Part shown: positions 18,449 to 27,365 of the stretch, piece after piece
Position numbering within the stretch: position 1 is the first letter of the stretch
How the letters are laid out: each line of letters begins with the position of its first letter
Source: Methylobacter sp.
GTDB lineage: Bacteria; Pseudomonadota; Gammaproteobacteria; Methylococcales; Methylomonadaceae
Direction: 5' to 3'
Assembly: GCA_026399025.1 (NCBI GenBank)
Contig: JAPLRU010000105.1
Coordinates: 1 to 64,000 of the forward strand
Length of the DNA stretch: 64,000 nt
Program-made: the position numbers and the translations under genes
Notes under the pieces: generated by a model
Seen by the model: only the letters and a program-made list of their open reading frames with translations
Database searches by the model: none
Told to the model about the DNA's origin: nothing

Positions 18449-20302
18449 ATGTGCGGTATTTGTGGTTTAGTGATCCGCCAAGGTATGACGGACGAAGATT
18501 CCGTACAACTGCAAGTAACCCGGATGGTCGATGCATTGATGCATCGAGGCCCGCATGACACCGGGATTGACGGCGATCAAAGCGCGCGGTTCGGCATGAC
18601 CCGGCTTGCTATCCGAGGCTTAAACGACGGCAAACAACCGATTGTAGATGCTGACAGCGGCGTCATGATAGCTTGCAACGGCGAAATCGATAACCACCTT
18701 GAGCTGCGCGAGTGGTTGCAGGCTCGCGGCCGACCGGTTGAGCAAAGCACCGATGTTGCAGTTATTCCCGGCTTATATCTGGAGCTTGGCGACGCCTTTG
18801 TCGAACGGATCAAAGGCGCTTTCGCTATCGCAATCTGGGATCCGCGCGACAAAAAGCTCATACTTATCCGCGACCGAGCCGGAGAACGGCCGCTTTTTTT
18901 CTCGGTCAACGACGGTGCGGTTGTTTTCGCCTCGCTGATAGCGGCCTTGGTAAGCTCAACTTCACAGCCGTTTAAGATCGGCACCGACGCCGTTCACGCT
19001 TATCTGCAAGCCGGTTTTTTTGTTTCGCCGGCAACGCCCTTCACCGATATTCAAAAAGTGTCGCCCGGAGAAGTGGTAACAATAGACGCCAACGGCATTC
19101 AACGCAGACGTTATTGGCGCTGGAATCCCGTACAGACGACGAAACAGCCCGGCTCGTTGGATGCGTTCGACGCCATTTTTCGGGAATCGGTACGTTTGCA
19201 AAGCGATGTGGACGTCGATTTCGGCTTATTTTTAAGCGGCGGACTGGATTCTTCGTTAATCACCGCGGTAACCCGGTCCATTCGCCCGGCAGCGACACTC
19301 AAAGCTTACAGCCTTCGTTTCAGCGAAGCCTCGTATGATGAAGGTCATTATGCCGAGCAAGTGGCTAAGCAACTGAATGTCGAGTTTGTGCCGGTCTGGG
19401 TCAGTCCCGAAGATTTTCCGCCGACACTCGCCAAACTAATTCGCCAAGTCGGCGAACCGCTGGCCGATCCGGCTTGGGTTCCCAGCGCCCTGTTGGCGCG
19501 GCGCGCGGCGCAAGATGTGCGCGTCGCTTTGGTCGGAGAAGGCGCGGATGAACTTTTCGGCGGTTATCCCACCTATTTTGGCGCCGGCCTCGCCAACCGG
19601 TATGCGCAACTTCCGCATCCAATCCGGGCATTGATACGGCGCACAGTAGAACGCTGGCCCGGCAGCGATAAAAAAGTGACGCTTGCCTTCCTGCTTAAGC
19701 GCTTCATTCAAGGCGACGAGTTGGACTTCATGGGCCGCCATATCCTGTGGAACTCCTGCATCCCGCCCGTCGTTTTAGAACGTTTAGGAGTAACGCAGCC
19801 ATTGCTTGCAAGCTCCGGCTGTTTAGCGACAAACATGCTGGACCGACTGCAACAGCATGACTTGGAAACGTCATTGGCGGAAGGCTTGCTGACCAAAGCG
19901 GATCGCGCCAGTATGAAATCGGCGGTGGAACTGCGCGCGCCGTTTCTTGATCGGCAGGTCATGGAATTTGCCGCAACTCTGCCGGAAAAGCAACGTATCG
20001 ATAAATTGCAAACCAAAGTTTTTTTAAAGCACTATGCCCTGCGCTATTTGCCTGCGGAAATCGTACACCGCAAAAAACGAGGGCTTTCCGTGCCTTTGAA
20101 CAGCTGGTTGCGCGAACCGCTTTACCCTTGGGCTCAAGCGAAATTAGCCTCGCCCTTGCTGGATCGCGTCGGGGTTAATGGTGAGGTTGCGCTGGACTTG
20201 TTGCAGGAACATCGACAACGCAAGGCCGATCATGCCCGGCCGATTTGGACGCTGATCGTACTCAGCGAATGGTTGGAGTGGCTATCCGAAGAGCGCGGTT
20301 GA
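18449..20302 (+). CDS. asnB: Glutamine-hydrolysing asparagine synthetase
   Basis: The start is ATG 18449, which puts Cys at position 2 (MCGICGLV), the nucleophile of class II glutamine amidotransferases; an upstream in-frame ATG (18377) would bury it and lies inside the previous gene. The N-terminal glutaminase domain (about 1-210) is followed by the synthetase domain with the PP-loop FLSGGLDSS near residue 262 and GEGADELFGGY. 617 aa. Coupling to a GT39 glycosyltransferase suggests a role in modifying a cell-surface glycan rather than only bulk asparagine supply, as seen for AsnB relatives in polysaccharide loci; that is inference. Confidence 0.9.
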   Translation: MCGICGLVIRQGMTDEDSVQLQVTRMVDALMHRGPHDTGIDGDQSARFGMTRLAIRGLNDGKQPIVDADSGVMIACNGEIDNHLELREWLQARGRPVEQSTDVAVIPGLYLELGDAFVERIKGAFAIAIWDPRDKKLILIRDRAGERPLFFSVNDGAVVFASLIAALVSSTSQPFKIGTDAVHAYLQAGFFVSPATPFTDIQKVSPGEVVTIDANGIQRRRYWRWNPVQTTKQPGSLDAFDAIFRESVRLQSDVDVDFGLFLSGGLDSSLITAVTRSIRPAATLKAYSLRFSEASYDEGHYAEQVAKQLNVEFVPVWVSPEDFPPTLAKLIRQVGEPLADPAWVPSALLARRAAQDVRVALVGEGADELFGGYPTYFGAGLANRYAQLPHPIRALIRRTVERWPGSDKKVTLAFLLKRFIQGDELDFMGRHILWNSCIPPVVLERLGVTQPLLASSGCLATNMLDRLQQHDLETSLAEGLLTKADRASMKSAVELRAPFLDRQVMEFAATLPEKQRIDKLQTKVFLKHYALRYLPAEIVHRKKRGLSVPLNSWLREPLYPWAQAKLASPLLDRVGVNGEVALDLLQEHRQRKADHARPIWTLIVLSEWLEWLSEERG

Positions 20303-20463
20303 ATGAGCCAAAGACGATTCCCAAAACGATGGAACACAGAAAGCGCCGATAGCTATGATTATAGAGCCCGCAATTAATAGAACGACGCAAAGTCTGTAGA
20401 GGGTCCGCTATCGTTCCCACGCTCCGGCGCTCGTCTTTATACACAAGTCTATAAAAGCACGTC

Positions 20464-20486
20464 ATTCCGGCAGGGATTGCCGGAAT
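20464..20486. repeat. Palindromic intergenic repeat
   Basis: ATTCCGGCA (20464-20472) and TGCCGGAAT (20478-20486) are perfect nine-base inverted arms around five bases. This is a REP-like sequence of a type scattered through many proteobacterial genomes. Confidence 0.7.
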
Positions 20487-20703
20487 CCAGAGCACAGGGA
20501 TGTGAATGCTCGTCATTAGGCAATTCCCGCGTTGCAAGACGTACTGCTAACCTGGGCATTTGATTTCTCCTCACCCCTCTCCAGCAGGATAGGGAGCCGG
20601 TTGCCGCAGTTATTTCATGCGCGTTCCTAAGTAGTGGTTCAAAATTCTTTTAACGTTTTTCACTCACCGCGAAGATATGACGTTTTATGTTTTCCTTCGT
20701 GAT

Positions 20704-20752
20704 CTCGGCAATTGCTCCATGCATTGCTCTACCTCCTCCATCCTTGGAGTCG
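20704..20752 (-). repeat. Partial copy of the dispersed coding-invading element
   Basis: Read on the minus strand, this 49-base block matches the second half of the insertion in murF at about 43 of 49 positions by eye, without gaps, including AGGAGGTAGAGCAA and TTGCCGAG. Here it is intergenic, which shows that the murF segment is a mobile or dispersed repeat and not an ancestral part of the gene. Confidence 0.75.
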
Positions 20753-20974
20753 TTCGTGTCTTCGTGGTGAATTGCTTTTGGCATTTTGTTAAAAAACATT
20801 TGATTGCGCCCTCTGCGTTCCATTCTTGCTTGATTCATCGACAACCGACAAGCCGCAATCATTTCATTTCCAACCCTGCGTAAATCCGCCAAGCTACTGC
20901 TTTCCTCGTAAATTCGTTGTATATTGCCGTAGCCATCGCACATCAGACTTTATAGAGAGGAATTTTCCATAATC

Positions 20975-22297
20975 ATGTTCTGGAACATTTTCAAGAAAAA
21001 AACGCCCAAACCAACAGCAAGCAACGCTAAACCGACTCCATCACCCGCTCCTCCCAAAAAGCCCGCCGCGACCAAAAACATCAATATTCCGGTTTCCTTT
21101 TTAAAAAGGCTGATGCCGCTCGCCCAACTACTGACCGAACAGGAAATACAACAATTACAAATCAGCGCCGCCAGTTTCGCGCCCGGCGCTATCGTTTTTA
21201 ACCGGGGCACTGAAATAGATTCTTTAATCTACATCATTAAAGGCAACATTTTCATGGAGGCCGATAACGGCTCCGGGCTTGAAGTCAGCGCTGATACCTT
21301 TAAAGCGCTGTATCCGTTGTCAGCCGGCAAACTGCATTATTTTACCGCGATTGCCGGCTCCGAGGTGACCGTGATCCATCTTGCCAAGACCATACTCCAG
21401 CAAAACCAAGGCGCTCTCGCCCCGCTGAATAACGACCTGAAAACATCCGATCATCTGCAAGACAACCCGTTTTTTAAATGTTTTTACCAGCATTTTATGC
21501 AAGGCGAACTCAAAACGCCGAGCTTCCCCGATATTGCGCTGAAACTGCGCAAAGCTATCCAGGAGGATTGCGGAATTGCCGATGTTGTCAAAATTGTTAA
21601 CCGCGATCCGGTCATTTCGGCCAAACTGATTCAGGTAGTCAACAGTCCTATTTACCGCCCGCTAAGCCCGATCGGCAACTGCTTCGATGCGATCAATCGG
21701 TTGGGACTGACCACCACGCGTAATTTGGTGACCTCGTTCAGCATGAACAATCTGGTCAAAAGCAACAACCCGTTAATCAAAAAACTCATACAACACACCT
21801 GGTTGCAAAGCATCAAAATTTCCAGCATCAGCTATACCCTGGCGCAATTAACGCGAAAAGTCGATGCTGACGAAGCCTTGCTGGCAGGACTTGTGCATAA
21901 TATCGGGGTACTGCCGATTTTGACCTTTGCCGAAAGTTTGCCGCAAGGCTCTTATCAAATGGCCGATATTAATCAGTGCATCAGTGAAGTTCACGGGCAA
22001 ATAGGCAGTGTTATCCTGGAAAAATGGGGGTTTCCGGATAATTTAAAACAAATCCCCTTGTTGTCCGTAGACTGGTTTAGCAGCACCACTGAACATATCA
22101 GCCTGAGCGATATTGTGTTATTGGCAAAATACCATAATATTCTGGCCTCCCCCGGCAGCACCAAACTGCCCTTACTTATTTCCTTGCCGGCCTTTCAAAA
22201 ATTGGGCAACCAAGCGTTAACCGCCGAAATGTCTCTACAGATACTGGATGACGCTAAACAACAAATTGCAGAGACGATGAGCTTTTTCTCGACTTAA
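20975..22297 (+). CDS. HDOD-domain signalling protein
   Basis: The 440-aa cytoplasmic protein begins with a Lys/Pro/Ala-rich tail (1-35). A region like a cyclic-nucleotide-binding fold (about 55-140: GAIVFNRGTEIDSLIYIIKGNIFME) follows, then an HDOD domain (about 175-380: DPVISAKLIQVVNSPIY, AINRLGLTTTRNLV, LVHNIGVLPIL). HDOD is a degenerate HD phosphohydrolase domain used in signalling. What it controls is unknown. It is 73 bases upstream of the cytochrome cd1-type gene on the same strand, so joint transcription is possible. Confidence 0.85.
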   Translation: MFWNIFKKKTPKPTASNAKPTPSPAPPKKPAATKNINIPVSFLKRLMPLAQLLTEQEIQQLQISAASFAPGAIVFNRGTEIDSLIYIIKGNIFMEADNGSGLEVSADTFKALYPLSAGKLHYFTAIAGSEVTVIHLAKTILQQNQGALAPLNNDLKTSDHLQDNPFFKCFYQHFMQGELKTPSFPDIALKLRKAIQEDCGIADVVKIVNRDPVISAKLIQVVNSPIYRPLSPIGNCFDAINRLGLTTTRNLVTSFSMNNLVKSNNPLIKKLIQHTWLQSIKISSISYTLAQLTRKVDADEALLAGLVHNIGVLPILTFAESLPQGSYQMADINQCISEVHGQIGSVILEKWGFPDNLKQIPLLSVDWFSSTTEHISLSDIVLLAKYHNILASPGSTKLPLLISLPAFQKLGNQALTAEMSLQILDDAKQQIAETMSFFST

Positions 22298-22369
22298 CAA
22301 CGATGATTGCTTGAGCTTTTTAAACAGACACGATAATATTGATTCAATACTACCTTGGAGTCCGACCTA

Positions 22370-23950
22370 ATGAATATAATAAAAAAACACCTACCCAAAT
22401 CAGTCCTTATCGGTTTAGCCGCGATTATTTTGCCTTTTGGCGCACAGGCAAACGCCGATACCGCTAAAGATATGCATCGCTTATACGAAGACAATTGCGC
22501 CGGTTGCCACGGCTCCGATCATGGCGGTTTTATCGCTCCGGGCTTGAATGCCGAAACCTTAAAAGGCCGTAGCCCAACCGCTTTACGCAGCTTGATTATG
22601 ACCGGCAGTTTCGACACCTTAATGCCTCCGTTCTACGGCCGTTTATCGGATGACGACATTCGCGGCTTGGTTAAACATCTGCAAACCACGCCGAAACAGG
22701 CCAATCCGGCTTGGACGATTGACGACATCAAGGCCTCGATCAAAGTCTATGTCAAAGACGAAACCACCCTGCCCGCAAAACCGACCTATGAAATCAACAG
22801 CATGGACGATGTAATCGGGGTCGCGGCTCGGGGCAAATACGGGCGCGGCTCGGGTTCCAAAGCGGTGTTCATCAACAGTGTGACCCATAAACAAATCGGC
22901 GAAATTCCTACCGGCACCGCCGCGCATATTATCGACTACAACCCCGCCAACCCGCGCTGGGCTTACGTAAAAACCGATACTGCGGAAATTTTCAAAGTCG
23001 ATTTGTATTCGATGAAAGCGGTGCGCAGCGTTAAAACCGGCTTCAACGGGCCGGGCTTGGGGGTTTCCCGCGACGGCAAATACATCATGGCCGGGTCTTA
23101 TGTGCCGCATAACGCCGTCATTCTGGATGCCGACACCTTGGAGCCGTTAAAAACCTTCGAACTGGAAGGCGTCGATCCGGACGGCAAAATGGTCTCTTCC
23201 GATTCCGGCATGATCATCGGCACCCCGTTTGCCGATATTTTCGCGATTGCTTTGGAAAACGCCGGTCAAGTTTGGGTGGTGGATTTAAAAGAAGGCTTCC
23301 CGGTTACTAAAATCGAAAACGTCGGTCGCCATTTACACGATGCTTTCTTAAGCCACGGCGGCAGCAAACTGATGGTTGCGTCTTATGACGACAGCATCGT
23401 GACTGCGATTGATTTAAAAGAGCGCAAAATCATCAAAAAACTGGAAGCCGGTTGTGTACCGCATGTCGGCGGCGGCTCGGTGGTTGAAGTTGACGGTCGC
23501 ACCTTGGGCTTCGGCACCAATTTCGGCGACTGCGACAAAATGGTGGTCAGCGTTTGGGATTTGGACACAATGGAAGTGGTCAAGCAAGTTCCTGTTTCCG
23601 GCGGCACCGAATCGCCTGCGGCTCATGCCAATGCGCCATATGTTGCGGTGGACATTATTTCTAAAGACCGTCGCGCCCGCACCGTTCAGCTGATCGATAA
23701 GAAGAGCCTGGAAGTCGTTAAAACTTTGGATGTAGGCGGACATGCTTATTTCCCGGAATACAGCGCCGACGGTAAATTTTTGTATGTCAGCGCCGGTTAC
23801 AGCGGCGATGAAGTCGTTGTTTATGATGCCAAGTCTTTGGAGAAAGTCGCTTCCGTACAGATGGAAAGCCCGGCCGGTATCTTCTCCCACGGTCGCGTCA
23901 GATACATGACTCGCGGCCTTTCCCCGGACGAAATGAAAGGAGCGAAATAA
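22370..23950 (+). CDS. nirS: Cytochrome cd1-family protein (NirS or NirN type)
   Basis: From ATG 22370 (GGAG at 22357-22360) the protein has 526 aa: signal peptide (to about Ala29), a heme c domain with CAGCH (Cys43, Cys46, His47) and likely Met85 ligand, and an eight-bladed heme d1 propeller. In NirS two distal-pocket histidines 42 residues apart act in nitrite reduction; here His323 (LHD) and His365 (PH-GGG) have that spacing. However, the C-terminus reads SPAGIFSHGR like the NirF in this cluster (QPNGIFFSSR) rather than the usual NirS end, and a further His458 is present. It is therefore nitrite reductase or a NirN-like d1 dehydrogenase; position at the head of the nir genes favours NirS. 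An odd palindrome TATTGATTCAATA (22337-22349) lies upstream. Confidence 0.7.
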   Translation: MNIIKKHLPKSVLIGLAAIILPFGAQANADTAKDMHRLYEDNCAGCHGSDHGGFIAPGLNAETLKGRSPTALRSLIMTGSFDTLMPPFYGRLSDDDIRGLVKHLQTTPKQANPAWTIDDIKASIKVYVKDETTLPAKPTYEINSMDDVIGVAARGKYGRGSGSKAVFINSVTHKQIGEIPTGTAAHIIDYNPANPRWAYVKTDTAEIFKVDLYSMKAVRSVKTGFNGPGLGVSRDGKYIMAGSYVPHNAVILDADTLEPLKTFELEGVDPDGKMVSSDSGMIIGTPFADIFAIALENAGQVWVVDLKEGFPVTKIENVGRHLHDAFLSHGGSKLMVASYDDSIVTAIDLKERKIIKKLEAGCVPHVGGGSVVEVDGRTLGFGTNFGDCDKMVVSVWDLDTMEVVKQVPVSGGTESPAAHANAPYVAVDIISKDRRARTVQLIDKKSLEVVKTLDVGGHAYFPEYSADGKFLYVSAGYSGDEVVVYDAKSLEKVASVQMESPAGIFSHGRVRYMTRGLSPDEMKGAK

Positions 23951-24255
23951 TGAGCCTCCGCATTCTTTCAGGATTGTTGATAGTGGCTGCGGCGCAAAGC
24001 GTCGATGCAGCCAGTATTTATGCAGGCGAGGCCAAAGCGGCGGCGGTGTGTTCGCAATGCCACGGCATTAGAATGCCTTCGGCCGATGCGCCTTTTCCGC
24101 CGTTGGCCGGGCGCGATATCGACTATTTGAAAACAGCGCTCAAACAGTACCGGGATAAAACCCGCAAGTCCGACATTATGAACGCTATCGCCGGTTCGTT
24201 AAGCGATGAAGATATTAATAATGTCGCGACTTACTATGGCAAGTTGAAACCGTAA
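23950..24255 (+). CDS. Small periplasmic class I cytochrome c
   Basis: This 101-aa protein has a signal peptide (cleavage near DAA, residue 21), one CSQCH heme site (Cys34, Cys37, His38) and a late methionine in KSDIMNAIAGSLSDEDI, the pattern of c4/c553-like cytochromes. Its ATG overlaps the stop of the cd1-type gene (TAATG). It probably donates electrons to, or accepts them from, the cd1 protein. Confidence 0.88.
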   Translation: MSLRILSGLLIVAAAQSVDAASIYAGEAKAAAVCSQCHGIRMPSADAPFPPLAGRDIDYLKTALKQYRDKTRKSDIMNAIAGSLSDEDINNVATYYGKLKP

Positions 24256-24259
24256 CATC

Positions 24260-24586
24260 ATGAAAAAACTGCCGCTGTTAATTTGGGTTATTACCGCCGT
24301 TTGGGCCGGCTCCAGTCTTGCCGGTGAACCCTCGCCGGAGCGGCAAACCACGCTCCGCAATCTGCTTAATCATGATTGCGGAGCGTGTCATGGTTTGACC
24401 TTAAAAGGCGGACTGGGGCCTGCTTTATTGCCTGAGGCATTGGCCGGGAAGCCCGATGAGTTGTTGATTTCGACTATTCTTGAGGGACGCAAAGGCACGG
24501 CGATGCCGCCTTGGCAGCCGTTTATGAGTAAAGATGAGGCGGCTTGGCTGGTTGGGGTTTTGCGCAACTCCAAACCACGGCAGTAG
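24260..24586 (+). CDS. nirC: NirC-like cytochrome c55X
   Basis: The 108-aa exported protein carries CGACH (Cys40, Cys43, His44), followed by GLTLKGGLGPALLPEAL and a methionine in GTAMPPW, the features of NirC (cytochrome c55X), which serves NirS maturation or electron supply. It starts four bases after the preceding cytochrome gene. After it the nir operon is interrupted by about 2.8 kb of accessory genes before nirF. Confidence 0.82.
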   Translation: MKKLPLLIWVITAVWAGSSLAGEPSPERQTTLRNLLNHDCGACHGLTLKGGLGPALLPEALAGKPDELLISTILEGRKGTAMPPWQPFMSKDEAAWLVGVLRNSKPRQ

Positions 24587-24650
24587 ATTGCCTGAGGCAT
24601 GAAGCCTAACCTGTGACACTTAAGGCTATAATTGAGAGCAATAGTTTTAT

Positions 24651-25367
24651 ATGCATTTTGTATCCCATAAATTTCAAGGTTGCGGAGAATCGTACGAAAA
24701 CCTGGATAAAATTGATTTTTCCGTTATTCCGACAAAGATAAAGCAGCTGCCTTTCTTTGAAGACGATGTTTTCTTAGGTATGCAAGCAATGAATATTGGC
24801 GTAGTTGATCAACTTATTACTCACTACGAGTACGCGCTTTTGAATGAATATATTGCAATAGATAAAACACCTGACTCTACAATGACCGTCTCCGCTCTTT
24901 CTCAAATGTGGATTTATTCGCTGTATGAAGTTCTACGCATGTGGCGCGATAGAAAATTTAAGTTTGAAAATCTACAGAAAAACGGAGGAATCGTTTCAAA
25001 AGTTAAAGACATGATCGATGACCCGCTGAATCAGACCGTCAAGACTCGAAAACGGCAGATGTTGCGTTTTAAAGATGATACACAGTATCGAGAGCGTATA
25101 AATGCCGCCTGGAATGACATTGAGGAAATATATCGCGCAATTGAACTTATTAGAATGAACTTAGCCAAACATTGTGCGTCAGGTAACGATAACCTCATCC
25201 CGAGGTCTCCTGGGTATGCTCGAATTAATGACTGGTGTGGTGCTTTGGATTTCCAGCTTATAAAGAAAAACACAGATTATCCAGCTATAGATAATGGTAG
25301 TTATTATACGATTTTGAGTCGTCGTGACATTGCCGATGCGCTTCGCACCCTCTTTAAGTTTACTTAA
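24651..25367 (+). CDS. Unrecognised helical protein with possible HEPN motif
   Basis: I do not recognise this 238-aa protein. It has no signal peptide or membrane helix, and its DNA is more AT-rich than the nir genes. A helix reads IELIRMNLAKHCAS near residue 170, an R-X5-H spacing compatible with the RX4-6H motif of HEPN ribonucleases, after charged helices (RERINAAWNDIEEIYRAIELI, given in part). The residue after Arg is Met rather than the usual polar one, which weakens this. It stands first in the block inserted between nirC and nirF. Confidence 0.6.
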   Translation: MHFVSHKFQGCGESYENLDKIDFSVIPTKIKQLPFFEDDVFLGMQAMNIGVVDQLITHYEYALLNEYIAIDKTPDSTMTVSALSQMWIYSLYEVLRMWRDRKFKFENLQKNGGIVSKVKDMIDDPLNQTVKTRKRQMLRFKDDTQYRERINAAWNDIEEIYRAIELIRMNLAKHCASGNDNLIPRSPGYARINDWCGALDFQLIKKNTDYPAIDNGSYYTILSRRDIADALRTLFKFT

Positions 25368-25491
25368 TTCATAAGACATGCCCCCCTACCACCTAAACGG
25401 AATACCATGCCAGCCAGATAGAGCAAGCATCACGTACCTTTTCGGGGCTTAAAAGCCTCAGAACGAAATTTACAACCTTTGGTTTTTAGTC

Positions 25492-25716
25492 ATGAATATC
25501 CAAGCCATTGAACAAGAAGTGTTGCATCTTCCAATTGAAGACAGGGCGCGACTCGCTGAAAAACTACTTTCAAGTTTGGATAACTTGTCGGAACAAGAAA
25601 ACGAAAAACTCTGGTTCGTAGAGGCACAACGTCGCGCTGCTGAAATCGATAATGGAACTGTCCAGCTTGTTTCTGCCGAAGAAGTGGAAAGCAAAATCCA
25701 AGCAATTTTAAAATGA
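25492..25716 (+). CDS. Antitoxin of a ParE/RelE-type module
   Basis: This 74-aa protein matches the addiction-module component family: IEQEVLHLPIEDRARLAEKLLSSL near the N-terminus (seen as QEVLHLP and RARLAEKLL) and an acidic middle. Such proteins are small helical antitoxins encoded directly before a RelE/ParE-fold toxin. Its stop overlaps the toxin start by four bases (ATGA). Confidence 0.85.
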   Translation: MNIQAIEQEVLHLPIEDRARLAEKLLSSLDNLSEQENEKLWFVEAQRRAAEIDNGTVQLVSAEEVESKIQAILK

Positions 25717-26006
25717 TCCATACTTTCCACCCCGAAGCGGCTACTGAATATGCGGAACATGTTGCATTCTATAAGTCTCTGCGTAAAGAACTCGGCATAC
25801 GCTTTCACGAAGCCGTTAAATTGGTAATCGCCAATGTCTGTGCAATGCCTGACCGCTACAGCGCTGAATTTCCACCGGACATTCGTAGGGCAAAAGTTAA
25901 TGGTTTTCCTTACAACGTCATTTTTCGGGAAGCTGATGGTAACATTCAAATTCTAGCTGTTGCACACCATCGCCGCCGTCCTCTTTATTGGCTTAACAGG
26001 GTTTAA
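25713..26006 (+). CDS. RelE/ParE-family toxin
   Basis: The 97-aa protein shows the RelE/ParE fold pattern: FHPEAATEYAEHVAFY at the N-terminus, a central PDRYSAEFPPDIRRAKVNGFPY, and a C-terminal ILAVAHHRRRPLYW with the conserved basic/His pair. Targets are either mRNA on the ribosome or DNA gyrase depending on subfamily; which one applies cannot be told. It is translationally coupled to its antitoxin. Confidence 0.87.
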   Translation: MIHTFHPEAATEYAEHVAFYKSLRKELGIRFHEAVKLVIANVCAMPDRYSAEFPPDIRRAKVNGFPYNVIFREADGNIQILAVAHHRRRPLYWLNRV

Positions 26007-26078
26007 CCTACGAAATCCCCAATAATGCAAAACTAGGAAATATTTATGCAAAGCATTTTTTTTAAAGAGGCTCCAAGC

Positions 26079-26103
26079 GGGACGGGGTTTACAACCCCGT
26101 CCC
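26079..26103. repeat. Perfect palindromic intergenic repeat
   Basis: GGGACGGGGTT (26079-26089) and AACCCCGTCCC (26093-26103) are perfect 11-base inverted arms with a three-base loop. It lies after the toxin gene, with a second related palindrome 60 bases on. Confidence 0.75.
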
Positions 26104-26162
26104 TAACGTTTTGGTGATGTCTGAGCTAAATGGCTACAGGCAACCAATGCAAAACGTTTCGA

Positions 26163-26181
26163 ACGGGGCAACATGCCCCGT
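26163..26181. repeat. Palindromic intergenic repeat
   Basis: ACGGGGCA (26163-26170) and TGCCCCGT (26174-26181) form a perfect stem with a three-base loop. The core ACGGGG is shared with the palindrome at 26079-26103, suggesting one repeat unit with two hairpins. Confidence 0.65.
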
Positions 26182-26228
26182 CCGGCTGTGAGAAATCCGA
26201 TAAAACAAAACCTAACTGAAACGATCAA

Positions 26229-26753
26229 ATGAAGACGTATTGTTTTTTATTTTTGCTGGTTCTTTCAATCACCCAAGTCAATGCGGAAACAAGTATTGCT
26301 ATTTTGGATTTTGAACTTAACGACTTGACGATGAAACCAAGGACGGCTGCTGAAATCAATAGAACAGCATCGTTAAAGCCCTTGCTGGAAAAAGAGCTTA
26401 AAAGCGCCGATTACCGTATTGTTTCAATTGATTCAGTCAGCCAAGATAAAGCCAGTAGCGGTTTCGGTTATCTGTTCGACCATGATGACGTTGCTGCCGA
26501 GCTTGGTCGAATAGTAGGCGCTGATTATGTATTGGTTGGAAGACTGCATAAGCCCAGCTTTTTATTTGCCTATATTATGGGGCACTTAATCAGGGTTAAA
26601 GACGGTCGCTTAATCGGTAACTATATTTCAGAAACTAAAGGCGGGGATGAGAAACTGACGCTTAAAGGTATTGAAAGTATTGCTGATAAAATCGATAAGG
26701 ATTTGGATAATCGTTATACGCCGCCAGCTCCTAAGCATATCCCTTCACCCTAG
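26229..26753 (+). CDS. Exported DUF2380/DUF3280-like protein
   Basis: This 174-aa protein has a signal peptide (cleavage after VNA, residue 19) and the pattern SIAILDFELNDLTM followed by GADYVLVGRLHKPS, which I associate with DUF2380/DUF3280 proteins. These are periplasmic and of unknown function; they often occur near PQQ-dependent or cytochrome genes in methylotrophs, which is recollection and not shown here. It belongs to the block between nirC and nirF and may be a cargo gene. Confidence 0.65.
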   Translation: MKTYCFLFLLVLSITQVNAETSIAILDFELNDLTMKPRTAAEINRTASLKPLLEKELKSADYRIVSIDSVSQDKASSGFGYLFDHDDVAAELGRIVGADYVLVGRLHKPSFLFAYIMGHLIRVKDGRLIGNYISETKGGDEKLTLKGIESIADKIDKDLDNRYTPPAPKHIPSP

Positions 26754-26890
26754 CCTCGTAGGCCGGAATAAGCCTGTTCGAGCGGCGGCGAGAATTGGCG
26801 TTTCCGGCAAACACCGCTGATGCAAAAGGAATTGATTGAGTAATGAATCAAAGTGCTGGAACACTGCCATAAAACCGGAGAACACCCCCT

Positions 26891-27115
26891 ATGCACACCA
26901 TACAATTAGACCAACCCACAGAACAAGCCTTAAGCCATGCAGCCACTAGACAAGGCTTGACACCTGACACGATTATTAAAAACGCCATACTTGACTATTT
27001 AGCGGAAGAGCAAGCGATAACGAAAGCAGACACCGCTTATAAAAACTATCTGGACGGCAAAGAATCTATTCATGATTTTGACGATGTGGTGAAAGAACTT
27101 GGCCTGGACGATTAA
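26891..27115 (+). CDS. RelB-like ribbon-helix-helix antitoxin
   Basis: The 74-aa protein starts MHTIQLDQPTEQAL and has the ribbon-helix-helix pattern of a beta strand followed by two helices (residues 2-44), then an acidic tail (HDFDDVVKELGL) expected to wrap the toxin. It overlaps the following toxin gene by 17 bases. Confidence 0.84.
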   Translation: MHTIQLDQPTEQALSHAATRQGLTPDTIIKNAILDYLAEEQAITKADTAYKNYLDGKESIHDFDDVVKELGLDD

Positions 27116-27365
27116 AATTTTAGATAGCGCAAAACAAGATTTAAAAAAACTGGATAAACCTATTCAACAAAGGATTGCTTCATTCCTACGAAAACGACTT
27201 GCGGACACTGATGATCCGAAGCTGCTGGGAAAAGCGCTACAAGGGCAATATGCCGGTTACTGGCGATATAGAGTTGGCGATTACCGCCTGATCTGCCATT
27301 TAAAAAATGAAGAACTGATTATTATAGTTGTTGAAATTGGGCATCGAAAAGACATCTATCGCTAA
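27099..27365 (+). CDS. RelE-family mRNA interferase toxin
   Basis: This 88-aa protein has the RelE signature: WTIKILDSAKQDLKKLDKP at the N-terminus, GQYAGYWRYRVGDYRLIC in the middle, and IVVEIGHRKDIYR at the C-terminus. RelE cleaves mRNA at the ribosomal A site. The start codon is TTG (27099), inside the antitoxin gene, which would keep toxin translation low. It ends 15 bases before nirF, so it is probably read through from the nir promoter. Confidence 0.9.
   Translation: MAWTIKILDSAKQDLKKLDKPIQQRIASFLRKRLADTDDPKLLGKALQGQYAGYWRYRVGDYRLICHLKNEELIIIVVEIGHRKDIYR

Larger units (their letters stand above)
20303..20974. other. Repeat-rich intergenic region
   Basis: This 672-base stretch lies between asnB and the HDOD gene. 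It holds a short palindromic repeat (20464-20486) and a copy of the dispersed element also found in murF (20704-20752). A minus-strand frame at 20650-20943 is composed largely of this repeat-like sequence and is not considered a gene. A purine-rich ribosome-binding region precedes the HDOD start. Confidence 0.6.

Noticed and set aside
20650..20943. 97-aa minus-strand frame upstream of the HDOD gene
   Set aside because: Much of it is the dispersed element and other repeat-like sequence, with no family pattern.
22337..22349. FNR/DNR-type box before the cd1 gene
   Set aside because: TATTGATTCAATA is palindromic but lacks the four-base spacer of the TTGAT-N4-ATCAA consensus, so it is not called as a regulator site.
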